Positions 1 to 8,584 of a stretch of DNA of 40,479 nt are shown piece after piece (the first letter of the stretch is position 1; every line of letters starts with the position of its first letter). A model generated the notes under the pieces. The model had not been told where the DNA came from. It made no database searches and worked only from the letters and a program-made list of their open reading frames with translations. The position numbers were made by a program, and so were the translations under genes. Source of the stretch: Bacillota bacterium (GTDB lineage Bacteria > Bacillota_A > Clostridia > Christensenellales > Aristaeellaceae); NCBI GenBank assembly GCA_023421735.1, contig JAEZSP010000064.1, positions 1-40,479 on the forward strand. Reading direction: 5' to 3'.

Positions 1-28
1 GGCTTGGGGCTTGGGGCTTGGGGCTTGG
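1..28. repeat. Short tandem repeat, four copies of a GC-rich heptamer
   Basis: Four perfect head-to-tail copies of GGCTTGG begin at the first base, so the array may continue outside the window. No gene overlaps it. Bases 29-84 hold nothing recognisable before the first promoter. Confidence 0.85.
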
Positions 29-84
29 GCACAGTCTTTTGAATCGAGCACAGATTAACTGATAAAGTGAATGGCGCTGCACGA

Positions 85-113
85 TTGACGTGTCTGCGCT
101 TTTATGGTATCAT
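85..113 (+). promoter_or_regulatory. Sigma-A promoter of the lacI-type regulator operon
   Basis: TTGACG (85-90) and TATCAT (108-113) are separated by 17 bp. The start site would fall near 120, which excludes in-frame start codons upstream of it and supports translation starting at 160. Confidence 0.75.
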
Positions 114-115
114 AT

Positions 116-131
116 ATGGTAACGTTAACAT
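116..131. promoter_or_regulatory. Probable LacI-family operator (autoregulation)
   Basis: ATGGTAACGTTAACAT is a 16-bp palindrome with seven of eight base pairs matching and a central CG step, the usual form of LacI/GalR operators. It lies just downstream of the -10 box over the expected start site, and 28 bp before the start codon of a LacI-family gene. Binding by that protein is inferred. Confidence 0.7.
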
Positions 132-159
132 ATGGGAGGCGATCCCGATCGGCAGCAAC

Positions 160-1164
160 ATGACGGACATTGCGAAGGCGGCGGGCGTTTCGATCGCGAC
201 CGTTGGAAGGGTGATCCATAAAAACGGATACGTTTCGCAGGAAGTGCGGGAACGAGTGGAAAAGGCGGTGCGCGAGTTGGGATATGTGCCCAACACACTC
301 GCACGCGCGCTGAAAAAAAACCGTTCCGGGATCATCGGGAGTTTTGTGGTCTACAACATGAACGCACTCTATCGGCGGATCAACAATGCGGTCATCGAGG
401 CGGCGGAGCGGCACGGATACGAATTGGTGACCATTGAGGGGCGATGGGGGTTCGGAGACGAAGCGCGCATCGTCAATCGCTTGATCGGCATGCGGGTGGA
501 CGCACTTGTCATCACATCCAATCGGAGCGTGACGCCGGCGATTTTCCGCGCGCTGCGCGAGGCGAGAATTCCCGTGGTGTGTATTGAGCGCACGCATGAT
601 GTGCAATACGTCGATAATCTGGTCGTGCTGGATGTCGAAGGGGCGCAGAGTGCCGTTGGGCATATGGTGGCGTGCGGGCATCGGCGGATTGGTCTGATCG
701 CGCGCGCGTTGATTGACAAAGTCGAGGAGCGGCGCTATGCGGGGTACTGCGCCGCGCTCTCAAGCGCGGGGATCGAGATGGACGATGCACTCATTCAACT
801 CGTGCCACAATACCAACTGGAACAAGGCTACGCGGCGATGGAGGCGCTGCTGGCGCTGCCGGATCCGCCGACGGCGGTTTTCGTGACGGCAGATACCATG
901 GCGGCGGGCGCGATGCAATGCCTGTATGCGCGGGGATTGCGCATTCCGGACGACGTGTCCATTGCGGGATACGACAATGTGCTGGCATCGGCGCTCGCGC
1001 CGCCCATCGATTCGGTGGATCTGGCGGCGGAGGACATCGGGGAGACGGTGATGGAATTGGTCGCGCGACGGCTTGCGGACATGGACGCGCCGGGGATCGA
1101 CAAATTGATTTTAACGCGATACGTGGACCGGGGAACCGTGAAACAGATCGAAAGAGGTGTATGA
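160..1164 (+). CDS. LacI-family transcriptional regulator
   Basis: A 334-residue DNA-binding repressor of the LacI/GalR family. The N-terminus (about residues 1-50) is the helix-turn-helix and hinge-helix region, with DIAKAAGVSIATVGRV followed by ELGYVPN. Glycine replaces the usual serine in the recognition helix (ATVGRV rather than ATVSRV). The remainder is a periplasmic-binding-protein-like effector domain, including VFVTADTMAAGAM and PDDVSIAGYDN. A more upstream start is open but would precede the promoter at 85-113, so the ATG at 160 is preferred. The only purine-rich site, GGGAGG near 133-138, is rather distant. The stop overlaps the start of the next gene (ATGA), so this regulator probably controls the downstream oxidoreductase and itself. 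The effector is unknown, probably a sugar or sugar acid. Confidence 0.9.
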   Translation: MTDIAKAAGVSIATVGRVIHKNGYVSQEVRERVEKAVRELGYVPNTLARALKKNRSGIIGSFVVYNMNALYRRINNAVIEAAERHGYELVTIEGRWGFGDEARIVNRLIGMRVDALVITSNRSVTPAIFRALREARIPVVCIERTHDVQYVDNLVVLDVEGAQSAVGHMVACGHRRIGLIARALIDKVEERRYAGYCAALSSAGIEMDDALIQLVPQYQLEQGYAAMEALLALPDPPTAVFVTADTMAAGAMQCLYARGLRIPDDVSIAGYDNVLASALAPPIDSVDLAAEDIGETVMELVARRLADMDAPGIDKLILTRYVDRGTVKQIERGV

Positions 1165-2216
1165 TGATGGAGAACCAGACGAAAATCAAAGTGGGCATCG
1201 TCGGTTGCGGCGCCATTACACAGCGGCGGCATGCGCCGGAATACGCGCAGAATCCGAATGCAGAGATCGCGGGTTTTTACGATGCGGATGAAAAGCGGGC
1301 GGGGGAGTTGGCCGCGCGCTACGGCGCGAAGGTTTATGAGAGCATCGACGAACTGATTCACGATGAGATCGACGCGGTGAGCGTGTGTTCGCCCAACGTC
1401 ACGCACGCGGAGGTCTCCGTGCGCGCGCTTGCGAGCGGTCGGCATGTGCTGGTCGAAAAGCCGATGGCGCTGTCCCTTCATGAAACGCGGCGCATGATGG
1501 ATGCCGCGCGCACATCCGGCAAGATCCTCATGCCCGACCACAATCAGCGGCTGATTCCCACGCACCTCAAGGCGCGTGCGCTTCTGAAGGAAGGCGCAAT
1601 CGGGAAACCGCTGTTCTTTCAGTGCAATTTCAAGCACGCAGGGCCTGAAAACTGGAGCATCAACAACACGAACGCCACCTGGTTTTTCTCAAAGGCGCAG
1701 GCGCACTTCGGCGTGTTCGGCGATTTGGGTTCGCACAAGATCGATTTGATTCGTTTTTTGACGGGCATGGAGATCACCGATGTGTTTGCGACGTTGATGA
1801 CTCTGGACAAGCGATACCCGGACGGCACGCTCATCGATCTGGAAGACAACGCCGTTTGCCAATTCCGCATGGAGGACGGCATGCCGGGCATCATGCATTT
1901 CAGCTGGACAAACTACGGGCAGGAGGACAACGGCACCACCGTCTACGGCGATCGCGGCGTAATGAAGATCTTCGGCGATTACACAGACGACATCGTGCTC
2001 GAAATGCGCGACCATACACAGGTGAAATATAAGGTGAGCGGAATCAGCACGAACAAGGACCAGCTGAAAAGCGGTGTGATCGACGAGTTTGTCGCGGCGA
2101 TTTTGGAAAAGCGCCAGCCAATCGTCACAGCCGTTGACGGGCACAACACGCTTGCTGTTTTAACGGCGGGCATTGAATCCGCACGGGAGAGAAAGTGGCG
2201 GCGCGTGGAATACTGA
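1161..2216 (+). CDS. Gfo/Idh/MocA-family NAD(P)-dependent oxidoreductase
   Basis: A 351-residue protein with an N-terminal Rossmann fold (VGIVGCGAIT, about residues 11-20), the family EKP motif (99-101, in HVLVEKPMALS), and the C-terminal catalytic-site motif DLGSHKIDLIR (188-198) with the expected histidine at 192. The family oxidises or epimerises sugars, inositols and related polyols in the cytoplasm; the substrate here cannot be read. Three consecutive ATG codons (1161, 1164, 1167) follow AGAGG; 1161 is chosen because it forms an ATGA overlap with the regulator stop, but 1164 or 1167 has better spacing. Translation is probably coupled to the LacI gene, which suggests a substrate-induced catabolic step. 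Confidence 0.9.
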   Translation: MMMENQTKIKVGIVGCGAITQRRHAPEYAQNPNAEIAGFYDADEKRAGELAARYGAKVYESIDELIHDEIDAVSVCSPNVTHAEVSVRALASGRHVLVEKPMALSLHETRRMMDAARTSGKILMPDHNQRLIPTHLKARALLKEGAIGKPLFFQCNFKHAGPENWSINNTNATWFFSKAQAHFGVFGDLGSHKIDLIRFLTGMEITDVFATLMTLDKRYPDGTLIDLEDNAVCQFRMEDGMPGIMHFSWTNYGQEDNGTTVYGDRGVMKIFGDYTDDIVLEMRDHTQVKYKVSGISTNKDQLKSGVIDEFVAAILEKRQPIVTAVDGHNTLAVLTAGIESARERKWRRVEY

Positions 2217-2232
2217 CGACCGGGGGCAGTTC

Positions 2233-3339
2233 ATGTCGAATTTAAGGGAACAAAAGGGGCGGCGGATCACCGCTGTCCTTTTGACCGTCTTTGCGCTTGC
2301 CGCGCTGATCGTCGCGGTCAGGAATGACGCGGGACTTTATCAAACGACCATTGCGCGCGTGATGCGCGCGGAAACCGCATACGACCGCAGTGAGACGGGG
2401 CCGGGCGGGCAGACGGAGATGCACTACGCGCAGACGCTTGCGCTGCGTATCCTCAATGGACCGGATGCGGGACGCACGGCGACCGCGCAAAATGCGTATG
2501 CGCAGTCGTTGGTTGCGAGCGAGAAATACGCGGCGGGCGACGACCTGTTTGTCGGTCTTTCGGAAGAGAGCGGCGTGTTGACGGCGGTTGTGACGGGCGA
2601 AAAGAGGGATGTGATCGTTGCGCTGCTGGCGGGACTGTTCGTTGCGGGGATGATCTGGGTCGCGCGTTGGCGTGGAATACTGACCGTTGCGTCATTTCTT
2701 TTCAATCTCGGCGTCTTCTGTGTATGCATGAAATTCTACATGGATGGGGTGCCGCTTTCCCGGCTCAGGATGGTGATGATCTGCGCGTTTCTGATCTCCA
2801 CACTCCTGCTCGCGGGCGGATTGACCAAAAAGGCGCTGGGGGCGATATTGGCTTCACTCATCACACTTATATTGACCGCGCTTCTCTATCGGGCGGCCGT
2901 CGCGCTGGCGGGCGAGCCGCCCTATGAGTTGATGGATTATATCTTCGTGCCGGAGGATTTGGAGGATATTTTTCTTGCGGGCGTGTTGATTGGCTGTCTG
3001 GGCGCGGTGATGGACGTTGCGATCACGATTTGTTCCGCCGTTTCGGAATTGGTGCGCACAGCCGGGCCGCTTTCGTACCGGGAGATTGCGGAGGCGGTGC
3101 GCGAAATCGGCAACGATATTATGGGCACCATGGTCGGGGTTTTGCTGTTTTCCTATCTCAGTGGGAGTCTTCCCATCATCTTGGTCAAGGTGATGAACGG
3201 CTATTCGTTCGGCTCGATGGTGCGCTTTCACGCGCTGTTTGAGTTGATCCGGTTTCTGGCGGGTTCCATCGGCATTGTGCTCGCGATTCCCGTCTCGGGC
3301 GTCATCGCAGCAGCACTGCTCGCAAGGAGGCGCGCATGA
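2233..3339 (+). CDS. YibE/F-family membrane protein (first of pair)
   Basis: A 368-residue membrane protein. One hydrophobic segment lies at about residues 12-30, followed by a roughly 100-residue non-membrane domain (to about 130), then a series of hydrophobic segments to the C-terminus. This is the YibE/F layout: an extracytoplasmic domain followed by a multi-pass membrane domain with conserved GAVMDV and GNDIMGTM stretches. The family's function is not established. The ATG at 2233 follows a G-rich stretch (2222-2227) and starts 16 bp after the oxidoreductase, so the gene is probably in the same operon. It overlaps the next gene by four bases. Confidence 0.85.
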   Translation: MSNLREQKGRRITAVLLTVFALAALIVAVRNDAGLYQTTIARVMRAETAYDRSETGPGGQTEMHYAQTLALRILNGPDAGRTATAQNAYAQSLVASEKYAAGDDLFVGLSEESGVLTAVVTGEKRDVIVALLAGLFVAGMIWVARWRGILTVASFLFNLGVFCVCMKFYMDGVPLSRLRMVMICAFLISTLLLAGGLTKKALGAILASLITLILTALLYRAAVALAGEPPYELMDYIFVPEDLEDIFLAGVLIGCLGAVMDVAITICSAVSELVRTAGPLSYREIAEAVREIGNDIMGTMVGVLLFSYLSGSLPIILVKVMNGYSFGSMVRFHALFELIRFLAGSIGIVLAIPVSGVIAAALLARRRA

Positions 3340-4109
3340 TCGTTCTGTTGCTTGCGGGCATTTTGCTCGCGTTGATGCTTGCGGTGGGCGGCGACAGGGG
3401 CGGAAAGTCGTTCATCGCGCTGGCTGCGAATGCGGGGTTGTTCGTCCTGTGCGTTCTACTGATCGCGCTCGGCGCAAACGTGCCCTTCACGACGGGCGCG
3501 TGTGCGGTTTTGTTTTGCATGGTGACGCTTGTCTATCAAAACGGACGCGGGGTCAAGACGCGCGCCGCCATTGCCGCGGTCGCGCTTGATGTTTGCCTGG
3601 TCGCGGGCGTGGCGCTTGCGGTGGAAGCGTTTGGGAAGATCACCGGCTATTCGGAACTCGACATGCGCGAGGAGGTTTCGATGTACCTCTCGCCGGAATT
3701 GCATGTGAACATGCGCGCGCTTGGACTTGCCGCGATCGTATTCGGCATGCTGGGCGCGGCGATGGATGCGGCGGTTTCTGTGGCGGCTGCGACCTTTGCC
3801 GTGCACGAAAAAAGCCCGACGCTCGACGCGCGGGCCCTTGCGCGCTCGGGGAATGCCGTCGGACGCGATCTATTGGGCACGACCGTGAACACCGTGTTCT
3901 TTGCGGGCATCGGTGAGACGATCATGCAGACGATTTTGTTTTTAAAAAACGGGTATGGCGTCGAGGCGATTCTCAACTCAAAGGCGTTTTTGCAGATGTT
4001 TTCTGCGATCATGATCGCGAACATCGCGTGTCTTGCGGTGATTCCGCTGACCGCGATGTTCGCGGGCCGAATGATGGCGGCAATTGGCAAAGGCGAATCT
4101 ACAGACTGA
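3336..4109 (+). CDS. YibE/F-family membrane protein (second of pair)
   Basis: A 257-residue, largely hydrophobic protein with about six or seven membrane segments and no large soluble domain. GMLGAAMDAAVSVAAA and GRDLLGTTVNT parallel the same motifs in the preceding gene, so the two are paralogous partners, as often found in Gram-positive bacteria. The start overlaps the previous stop by ATGA. The 3' end overlaps the converging ABC-permease gene by 11 bp. Function is unknown; a transporter role is only inferred from topology. Confidence 0.85.
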   Translation: MIVLLLAGILLALMLAVGGDRGGKSFIALAANAGLFVLCVLLIALGANVPFTTGACAVLFCMVTLVYQNGRGVKTRAAIAAVALDVCLVAGVALAVEAFGKITGYSELDMREEVSMYLSPELHVNMRALGLAAIVFGMLGAAMDAAVSVAAATFAVHEKSPTLDARALARSGNAVGRDLLGTTVNTVFFAGIGETIMQTILFLKNGYGVEAILNSKAFLQMFSAIMIANIACLAVIPLTAMFAGRMMAAIGKGESTD

Positions 4110-4860
4110 CCTTTTTTTCGAGCAGCACCGCGCTTGCGACGAACGAGCCTGCGATGACGACGAGGAATGTCGCATATTGCGGCCAGTCGCCAATTAAGCC
4201 ACGCATGAGATTGTCCGTATAACCGGGGTCCGGGTACTGGGCAACGCCCCACTCCAGAAGGACGATGAGTCCGACGAAGAGGATAAAACTCACGATGCCC
4301 TTCAGCCTCCTGTTCTGAAGCGCCGTGGCGCTCAACGTAATGGCAAGATAGGCGACCATGACGATGGCAAGGAAATTGATGACGAACTCGATTGCGACCG
4401 CCATGATGTTTGTCATGATGGTCGCAAGCGTCATGTCTGCCATGACGGCAAACTGTTCGGCAAGCACGCGCACGAATTCGAGATCGGGGAAACTTTTGAC
4501 CATGAGCCGGGTATCCCAGATGGCGAACACCGAAATGATCGCCGCAAAGAGCACGCCGAGCAGGAACGCGGCGACGAGCTTTGCGCCGAGGATTTTCGGC
4601 ATGGAGTTGGGCGTCATGAACGTGAGGTAACTTGCCTTGGTGCCCAGTTCACGCGAATACAGCGCGACCGAGAAGATCAGCATGCCAAGCACGCTTAAAA
4701 ACGAGACGAAGGCCAGGAGCATGGTTGCGCCGAGCGCCATGTAGGCGTCTTCGCGGAGCACGGAGAAGAGAAAATAGCACTGGGCGAGCAAAATCGCCGC
4801 GAGCATCGCGATGATGCCGGCGAGGTTTCTGCGGTACTCATATTTCATCAGGCGAATCAT
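4099..4860 (-). CDS. ABC-2 type transporter permease
   Basis: A 253-residue integral membrane protein with about six hydrophobic segments, beginning [13 protein letters not shown], a start typical of ABC-2 permeases with a short cytoplasmic N-terminus. It is the membrane partner of the ATPase immediately upstream, with which it overlaps by four bases (ATGA). The pair has the look of a Gram-positive two-gene exporter. The substrate cannot be inferred. No GntR-type regulator gene accompanies it, although many similar pairs have one. The 3' end overlaps the opposing YibF gene. Confidence 0.8.
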   Translation of the reverse strand: MIRLMKYEYRRNLAGIIAMLAAILLAQCYFLFSVLREDAYMALGATMLLAFVSFLSVLGMLIFSVALYSRELGTKASYLTFMTPNSMPKILGAKLVAAFLLGVLFAAIISVFAIWDTRLMVKSFPDLEFVRVLAEQFAVMADMTLATIMTNIMAVAIEFVINFLAIVMVAYLAITLSATALQNRRLKGIVSFILFVGLIVLLEWGVAQYPDPGYTDNLMRGLIGDWPQYATFLVVIAGSFVASAVLLEKKVSL

Positions 4861-5558
4861 GCTTGTCCTCCTTGCGCGTAGATCTCTTTATACAGATCGA
4901 CCAGGCTCTTGTTGCGCGTTTCACGCAGTTGCTTGGAGACACCTTCGAGCACCACCTCGCCTGTCTTCATGAATACTGCGTAATCGACGATCTTCTCGAG
5001 CTCATCTACGAGGTGGCTCGATAAAAGGAGCGTGCGCGCAGGCGTCGTTTTTGCGCGGATCGCCTCGATGACCTGATCGCGCGCGATGACGTCGATGCCG
5101 TTGAGCGGTTCGTCGAGCATGATCAACTCGCTGTTGCGTGCGAGCGTGACGCAGATTTTCAGTTTCGCGGTCATGCCGCTCGAAAGCTTCGAGACCTTTA
5201 CTTTGGGCGGCAACTGCATCTTGTCAAGCATTGCCCGGTAATCCGCGCGGTCAAAATCCGGGAAAAAGTCCTCGTAGTAAGCGCCGACATCCTCCCCGGA
5301 CATATAGCCGAAGAAGTATGCCTCGGTGGGCATGTAGGCGACGCGCGTTTTGCTCTCGACACCGATGGGCGCGCCCTCGAACAGGAGCGTCCCGCTCGTG
5401 GGTTTGACAAGCCCTGCGATCATCTTCATGAACGTTGTTTTTCCGCTGCCGTTTGGCCCGAGCATCGCGTAAACGCGTCCGCGCGGGATCGTCAGCGTGA
5501 GGTCAGAAACCGCCGTTGTATTCAGGTATTTTTTGTACAAATGTTCACATGTCAGCAT
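4857..5558 (-). CDS. ABC transporter ATP-binding protein
   Basis: A 233-residue ATPase with Walker [10 protein letters not shown] (34-42), a signature region [11 protein letters not shown] (SSG in place of the usual SGG), and Walker [14 protein letters not shown] followed by the H-loop [11 protein letters not shown]. This is the energy-coupling subunit for the downstream permease. The ATG at 5558 is preceded by GGAGG at a good distance. A short leader follows the -10 at 5588-5593. Adjacent genes give no substrate hint. Confidence 0.9.
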   Translation of the reverse strand: MLTCEHLYKKYLNTTAVSDLTLTIPRGRVYAMLGPNGSGKTTFMKMIAGLVKPTSGTLLFEGAPIGVESKTRVAYMPTEAYFFGYMSGEDVGAYYEDFFPDFDRADYRAMLDKMQLPPKVKVSKLSSGMTAKLKICVTLARNSELIMLDEPLNGIDVIARDQVIEAIRAKTTPARTLLLSSHLVDELEKIVDYAVFMKTGEVVLEGVSKQLRETRNKSLVDLYKEIYAQGGQA

Positions 5559-5587
5559 GCAATTCCTCCGCCTATCAACATGACCTT

Positions 5588-5596
5588 ATTATAGCA
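5588..5596 (-). promoter_or_regulatory. Extended -10 promoter for the ABC-2 exporter pair
   Basis: Read on the minus strand this is TGCTATAAT, a perfect extended -10 element, about 30 bp upstream of the ATPase start codon. No good -35 box is seen, as is common with extended -10 promoters. Confidence 0.65.
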
Positions 5597-5641
5597 TGTT
5601 TTGCGGGATATAGATGCGTCTCCCGTATTTTTCGGAAAAGA

Positions 5642-5670
5642 TTGACAAATTTACTTGAATGCGATACGCT
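5642..5670 (+). promoter_or_regulatory. Sigma-A promoter of gpmA
   Basis: TTGACA (5642-5647) and TACGCT (5665-5670) with a 17-bp spacer, about 50 bp before the gpmA start. It diverges from the ABC exporter promoter. Confidence 0.7.
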
Positions 5671-5719
5671 GTTGCCATGCAATATGTTTGATGTTCCTAA
5701 CGGAAAGGGAGGGGTTTCG

Positions 5720-6463
5720 ATGAAATTGGTGCTTTTGCGGCATGGGGAGAGTGCATGGAACCTCGAGAACCGGTTCACGGGTTGGACGGACGTACCGCTT
5801 TCTGACAACGGGATGCGCGAGGCGCGCGAAGGCGGACGGCTGATGAAGGAGAAGGGGTTGGACTTTGACATCTGCTTCACATCCTACCTCAAGCGGGCGA
5901 TTGACACATTGAATCTGGCGCTCGAGGAGATGGACCGCGAATGGTTGCCGGTTGAGAAGAGTTGGAAGCTCAACGAGCGGCACTACGGCGCGTTGCAGGG
6001 ACTGAACAAGGCGGAGACGGCGCGCAAGTTTGGAGACGAGCAGGTTCTCATCTGGCGGCGTTCGTTCGACGTGCAGCCTCCCGCGCTTGAGGACGCGGAT
6101 GCGCGCAATCCCGCGCGTGCGGCGGCGTACCGGCACGTGGATTCAAAGGAATTGCCTTTGACGGAGAGCCTAAAGGATACCATCGCGCGTACGGTGCCCT
6201 ACTTTGAAAGCGCGATCAAGCCCCGCATGGTTGCCGGGGAGCGTGTTCTGATTGCCGCGCACGGAAATTCGCTGCGCGCGCTGGTGATGTACCTAGAGAA
6301 GCTCACCCCGGAGGAGATCATGAAGCGCAACCTGCCCACGGGCGTGCCGCTTCTCTACGAGCTGGCGGATGATTTCTCGGTGGTCAAGGCTGCGTATATC
6401 GGGGATGCGGATGCCATCGCCGCCAAGATGCAGAAAGTGGCCGATCAGGGAAAGGCCAAGTAG
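5720..6463 (+). CDS. gpmA: 2,3-bisphosphoglycerate-dependent phosphoglycerate mutase
   Basis: A 247-residue glycolytic enzyme interconverting 3- and 2-phosphoglycerate. The phosphohistidine motif LRHGES (His8) opens the protein, followed by [24 protein letters not shown] and the second histidine region [11 protein letters not shown] are all present and diagnostic of the dPGM branch. Length matches the family. The ATG at 5720 has an AAGGGAGGGG ribosome-binding site five bases upstream; an earlier in-frame ATG would lie upstream of the promoter. The stop codon ends at 6463, directly abutting the stop of the converging GNAT gene. Confidence 0.97.
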   Translation: MKLVLLRHGESAWNLENRFTGWTDVPLSDNGMREAREGGRLMKEKGLDFDICFTSYLKRAIDTLNLALEEMDREWLPVEKSWKLNERHYGALQGLNKAETARKFGDEQVLIWRRSFDVQPPALEDADARNPARAAAYRHVDSKELPLTESLKDTIARTVPYFESAIKPRMVAGERVLIAAHGNSLRALVMYLEKLTPEEIMKRNLPTGVPLLYELADDFSVVKAAYIGDADAIAAKMQKVADQGKAK

Positions 6464-7423
6464 TCATTCGGCGCGGGCCTTCGGAAGCGCATGTTCGTCG
6501 ATTCGCCGAACGAGCCCCGCGGTGTAGATGTCAAAATGCTTTTGCCAGAAGCGGTGCGCCGCAGGGTTGATCGATTCAAAATCGACGCCCAGCCGGGCAT
6601 AGCCCGCTGCCTTCAGATCGCGGATGGCACAATTCAGGAGATTTTGCACGACAAACGCGCCTCGGTACGCGGGCATACAGTATGCGCCCGTGACGTGGAT
6701 GTAGTCCGGCTGATTTTGAATGAATGTCTCGCCGCTTCGCTCGAACTTCAGGAAAGCGGCGACCTGACTGCCCTGAAAGGCGGCATAAAGGCGCGTTTCC
6801 GGCTGCGCCGCGCTTTCGAGAAACGCTTCGAGCGTCTCTCCGGGTCGGCGCATGAAGGTCGGGCTTTTTTCCATGTGCGCGTCGAGGCGTTGTTGGAGGG
6901 GGAACGCAAGGCGGAATTGATTTTGTGCAAGCCGGCGGAATGAAAAGGCGGCTGTCGAGGGCGCATCGAGTGCGTCCATGCCGCGGATGCCATCCGCCGT
7001 GCGCATGCCGAACCCGAGCCGGAAAAACTGCGCCTGCGTTTCCCGGTCCCATGCGTACAGCCCGATCCCGTGGCTTGATGCGCCCGCGCGTACCCATTTT
7101 TCAGCGGAAGCCTGATAAAGCCGCGTGTAAATTGCCGCGCGGTTTTCTGTTGTCGCCGCATTCATGTGGTTCGGCGACCAGACACCAGTTGCGTCCGTCG
7201 AACGAAACGCATGCGGGAACGGCCCACAGCACACAAGAAAGCCGACCAATCGATCCCCGTCGAGCGCCGCGACGCCCAGATTGTTTTCGAACACCGGGGA
7301 TAAATCCTCCGTTGCGACCATCGGGGGAAGCGCGGGCGAAACGGCGCGCTGTCGGTCGTAATCCGCCAACGCCAGGCGCTCGGCTGCGTCCAGATGTGCA
7401 CGCTGCAAATCGGCGATATGCAT
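6464..7423 (-). CDS. GNAT-family N-acetyltransferase
   Basis: A 319-residue protein. The C-terminal half resembles the acetyl-CoA-binding GNAT core: VAAFLKFERSGE, then ITGAY-like HVTGAYCMPAYRG, VVQNLLNCAIRDLKAAGY and FESINPAAHRFWQKHF. The N-terminal half also resembles a GNAT fold (GVAALDGDRLVGFLV, FFRLGFG), so a two-domain GNAT is likely. The substrate is unknown. Start: ATG at 7423 is preceded by GGAGG at six bases. An upstream open frame to 7453 would run into the SRP RNA terminator and is rejected. It is transcribed in the same direction as, and just downstream of, the SRP RNA gene, so read-through is possible. Confidence 0.75.
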   Translation of the reverse strand: MHIADLQRAHLDAAERLALADYDRQRAVSPALPPMVATEDLSPVFENNLGVAALDGDRLVGFLVCCGPFPHAFRSTDATGVWSPNHMNAATTENRAAIYTRLYQASAEKWVRAGASSHGIGLYAWDRETQAQFFRLGFGMRTADGIRGMDALDAPSTAAFSFRRLAQNQFRLAFPLQQRLDAHMEKSPTFMRRPGETLEAFLESAAQPETRLYAAFQGSQVAAFLKFERSGETFIQNQPDYIHVTGAYCMPAYRGAFVVQNLLNCAIRDLKAAGYARLGVDFESINPAAHRFWQKHFDIYTAGLVRRIDEHALPKARAE

Positions 7424-7439
7424 GTTCATCCTCCAATAC

Positions 7440-7448
7440 AAAAAAAGC
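7440..7448 (-). terminator. 3' end / terminator of the SRP RNA
   Basis: On the minus strand the closing GC-rich helix of the SRP RNA is followed directly by GGGGC and a run of seven T residues, which serves as an intrinsic terminator. Confidence 0.7.
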
Positions 7449-7449
7449 C

Positions 7450-7571
7450 CCACGGACTCCCATCCGGAAACCCCGCGACGCGCGTCAAAATCCGCTTATT
7501 GCTGCTGCCTTCCGGCCCTGACAAGATTCGCAGCATGACGCCGTACGAGACCAGATGCTCATCACCCGTGG
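7450..7571 (-). ncRNA. ffs: Signal recognition particle RNA, small bacterial (4.5S-like) type
   Basis: The RNA component of the signal recognition particle, which binds Ffh and targets nascent membrane proteins. The minus strand contains the invariant apical core GTCAGGGCCGGAAGGCAGCA (within 7501-7522), including the GGAA tetraloop and the asymmetric loop that Ffh recognises. Further conserved parts flank it: TGGTCTCG on the 5' side and TTGACGCGCGTCGCGGGG on the 3' side. Ends are set from the complementary CCACGG (7566-7571) and CCGTGG (7450-7455). An extended -10 (TGGTATAAT) lies about 10 bp upstream. The exact ends are approximate. Confidence 0.93.
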
Positions 7572-7580
7572 AACATTCCT

Positions 7581-7589
7581 ATTATACCA
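7581..7589 (-). promoter_or_regulatory. Extended -10 promoter of the SRP RNA
   Basis: The minus strand reads TGGTATAAT here, positioned for a start at about 7574, just before the SRP RNA 5' helix. Confidence 0.75.
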
Positions 7590-7674
7590 CAGCGCGGGGA
7601 GGAACGCAAGGGGCGAAAGGCGGAGGAGGGCATGGAGCGTATTTTCGATTCGCGTTCAATGAATGGGTGCATAC

Positions 7675-7713
7675 AAAAATCGGCGGCGCGGGAATCCAAT
7701 CCCCGCGTCGCCG
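7675..7713 (-). terminator. Intrinsic terminator of the class II aldolase gene
   Basis: A 12-bp GC-rich stem (7681-7692 with 7702-7713, one G-T pair, AT-rich loop) is followed on the minus strand by ATTTTTG (7675-7680). It sits about 60 bp after the aldolase stop. Confidence 0.85.
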
Positions 7714-7775
7714 ACCTTTCACGAAACGGATCATCCGGACAAAGGACGCGCTTGGGCGGCGCCTTCCCGGGCGGT

Positions 7776-8498
7776 TTACTCCTTAACGAAGATGTCGGAC
7801 AGCGTCTTGACGACGCCTTTGAGGCCCGGCATGGGGATTTCGCGCTGCTTGATGACGTTTTCGAGTTCATCGACGCGCGGGGTGGGAATGGTCTTGGGAT
7901 TGCCGAGGATTTTGGAGACGATGATGCTGATGGCTGCGTTCTCCTGCATCTCGAGGAACTCGACGGCGCGCCAGACGCCCTCGGTGGAGACCATGAGTGC
8001 GCCATGATTTTCCATCAGGAAGCCATTGGACTTTTCGATGACCGCGTCGAACATTTTTGCGAGTTCGTCGGAGCCGGGCATGGCGTAGGGCACCATGACC
8101 ATGGGGCCGATTTCGATGACGGGCTCGGGCAGGTAGGGACGCTGGAGCCAGTCGCCGCCCGCGATGGCAAAGCCGGTGAGGATGGGGGGATGCGCATGCA
8201 CGACACCCTTTACATCCGGGCGCTTTTCGAGGATGCGGATGTGGAAAGGCCATTCGCTGGTGGGTTTACGGCCGGGTGGGGAGAGAAGGGTATTGCCCTG
8301 CATGCCCACGGCGCAGATATCATCGAACGAGATGGCGGCCTTGGCGACCTTGGTGGGCGTGATGAGCACGAGGTTTTCATCCACGCGCATGGAAAGGTTG
8401 CCGCCCTGCGACGTCACAAAGCCGACCTGCGCGAGGCGATTTGCCGCGCGGACGATTTCCTCGATTTGGACCGCGTACTTTTCCTGAATGGGATGCAT
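7776..8498 (-). CDS. Class II aldolase / fuculose-phosphate-aldolase-like protein
   Basis: A 240-residue member of the class II aldolase/adducin family, zinc-dependent cytoplasmic enzymes such as L-fuculose-1-phosphate and L-rhamnulose-1-phosphate aldolases and L-ribulose-5-phosphate 4-epimerase. Visible motifs are the substrate-phosphate loop QGGNLS (31-36), the SE pair (81-82), the zinc-ligand HAHPP (101-105) and ENHGALM. The substrate is not readable: no kinase or isomerase lies next to it. ATG at 8498 has GGAGG eight bases upstream; the earlier in-frame ATG at 8519 overlaps this site and lacks its own. It is a single-gene unit with its own promoter and terminator. Confidence 0.88.
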   Translation of the reverse strand: MHPIQEKYAVQIEEIVRAANRLAQVGFVTSQGGNLSMRVDENLVLITPTKVAKAAISFDDICAVGMQGNTLLSPPGRKPTSEWPFHIRILEKRPDVKGVVHAHPPILTGFAIAGGDWLQRPYLPEPVIEIGPMVMVPYAMPGSDELAKMFDAVIEKSNGFLMENHGALMVSTEGVWRAVEFLEMQENAAISIIVSKILGNPKTIPTPRVDELENVIKQREIPMPGLKGVVKTLSDIFVKE

Positions 8499-8555
8499 TG
8501 TAATCTCCTCCGTATTCATATTGATGCGTTTTAAATAACGCGGACTCTCTTACTT

Positions 8556-8584
8556 ATTTTATACCTTATGAGCCGCCTTGTAAA
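8556..8584 (-). promoter_or_regulatory. Sigma-A promoter of the aldolase gene
   Basis: On the minus strand TTTACA (8579-8584), a 17-bp spacer and TAAAAT (8556-8561). A small inverted repeat (GCGTT-N6-AACGC, 8526-8541) lies between it and the start codon and could be a regulator site. Confidence 0.6.

Noticed and set aside
67..159. N-terminal extension of the first LacI protein
   Set aside because: The codons overlap the promoter and operator, and LacI proteins start directly at the helix-turn-helix.
7424..7453. Upstream extension of the GNAT protein to 7453
   Set aside because: It would overlap the SRP RNA terminator and 3' helix, while a good ribosome-binding site precedes 7423.
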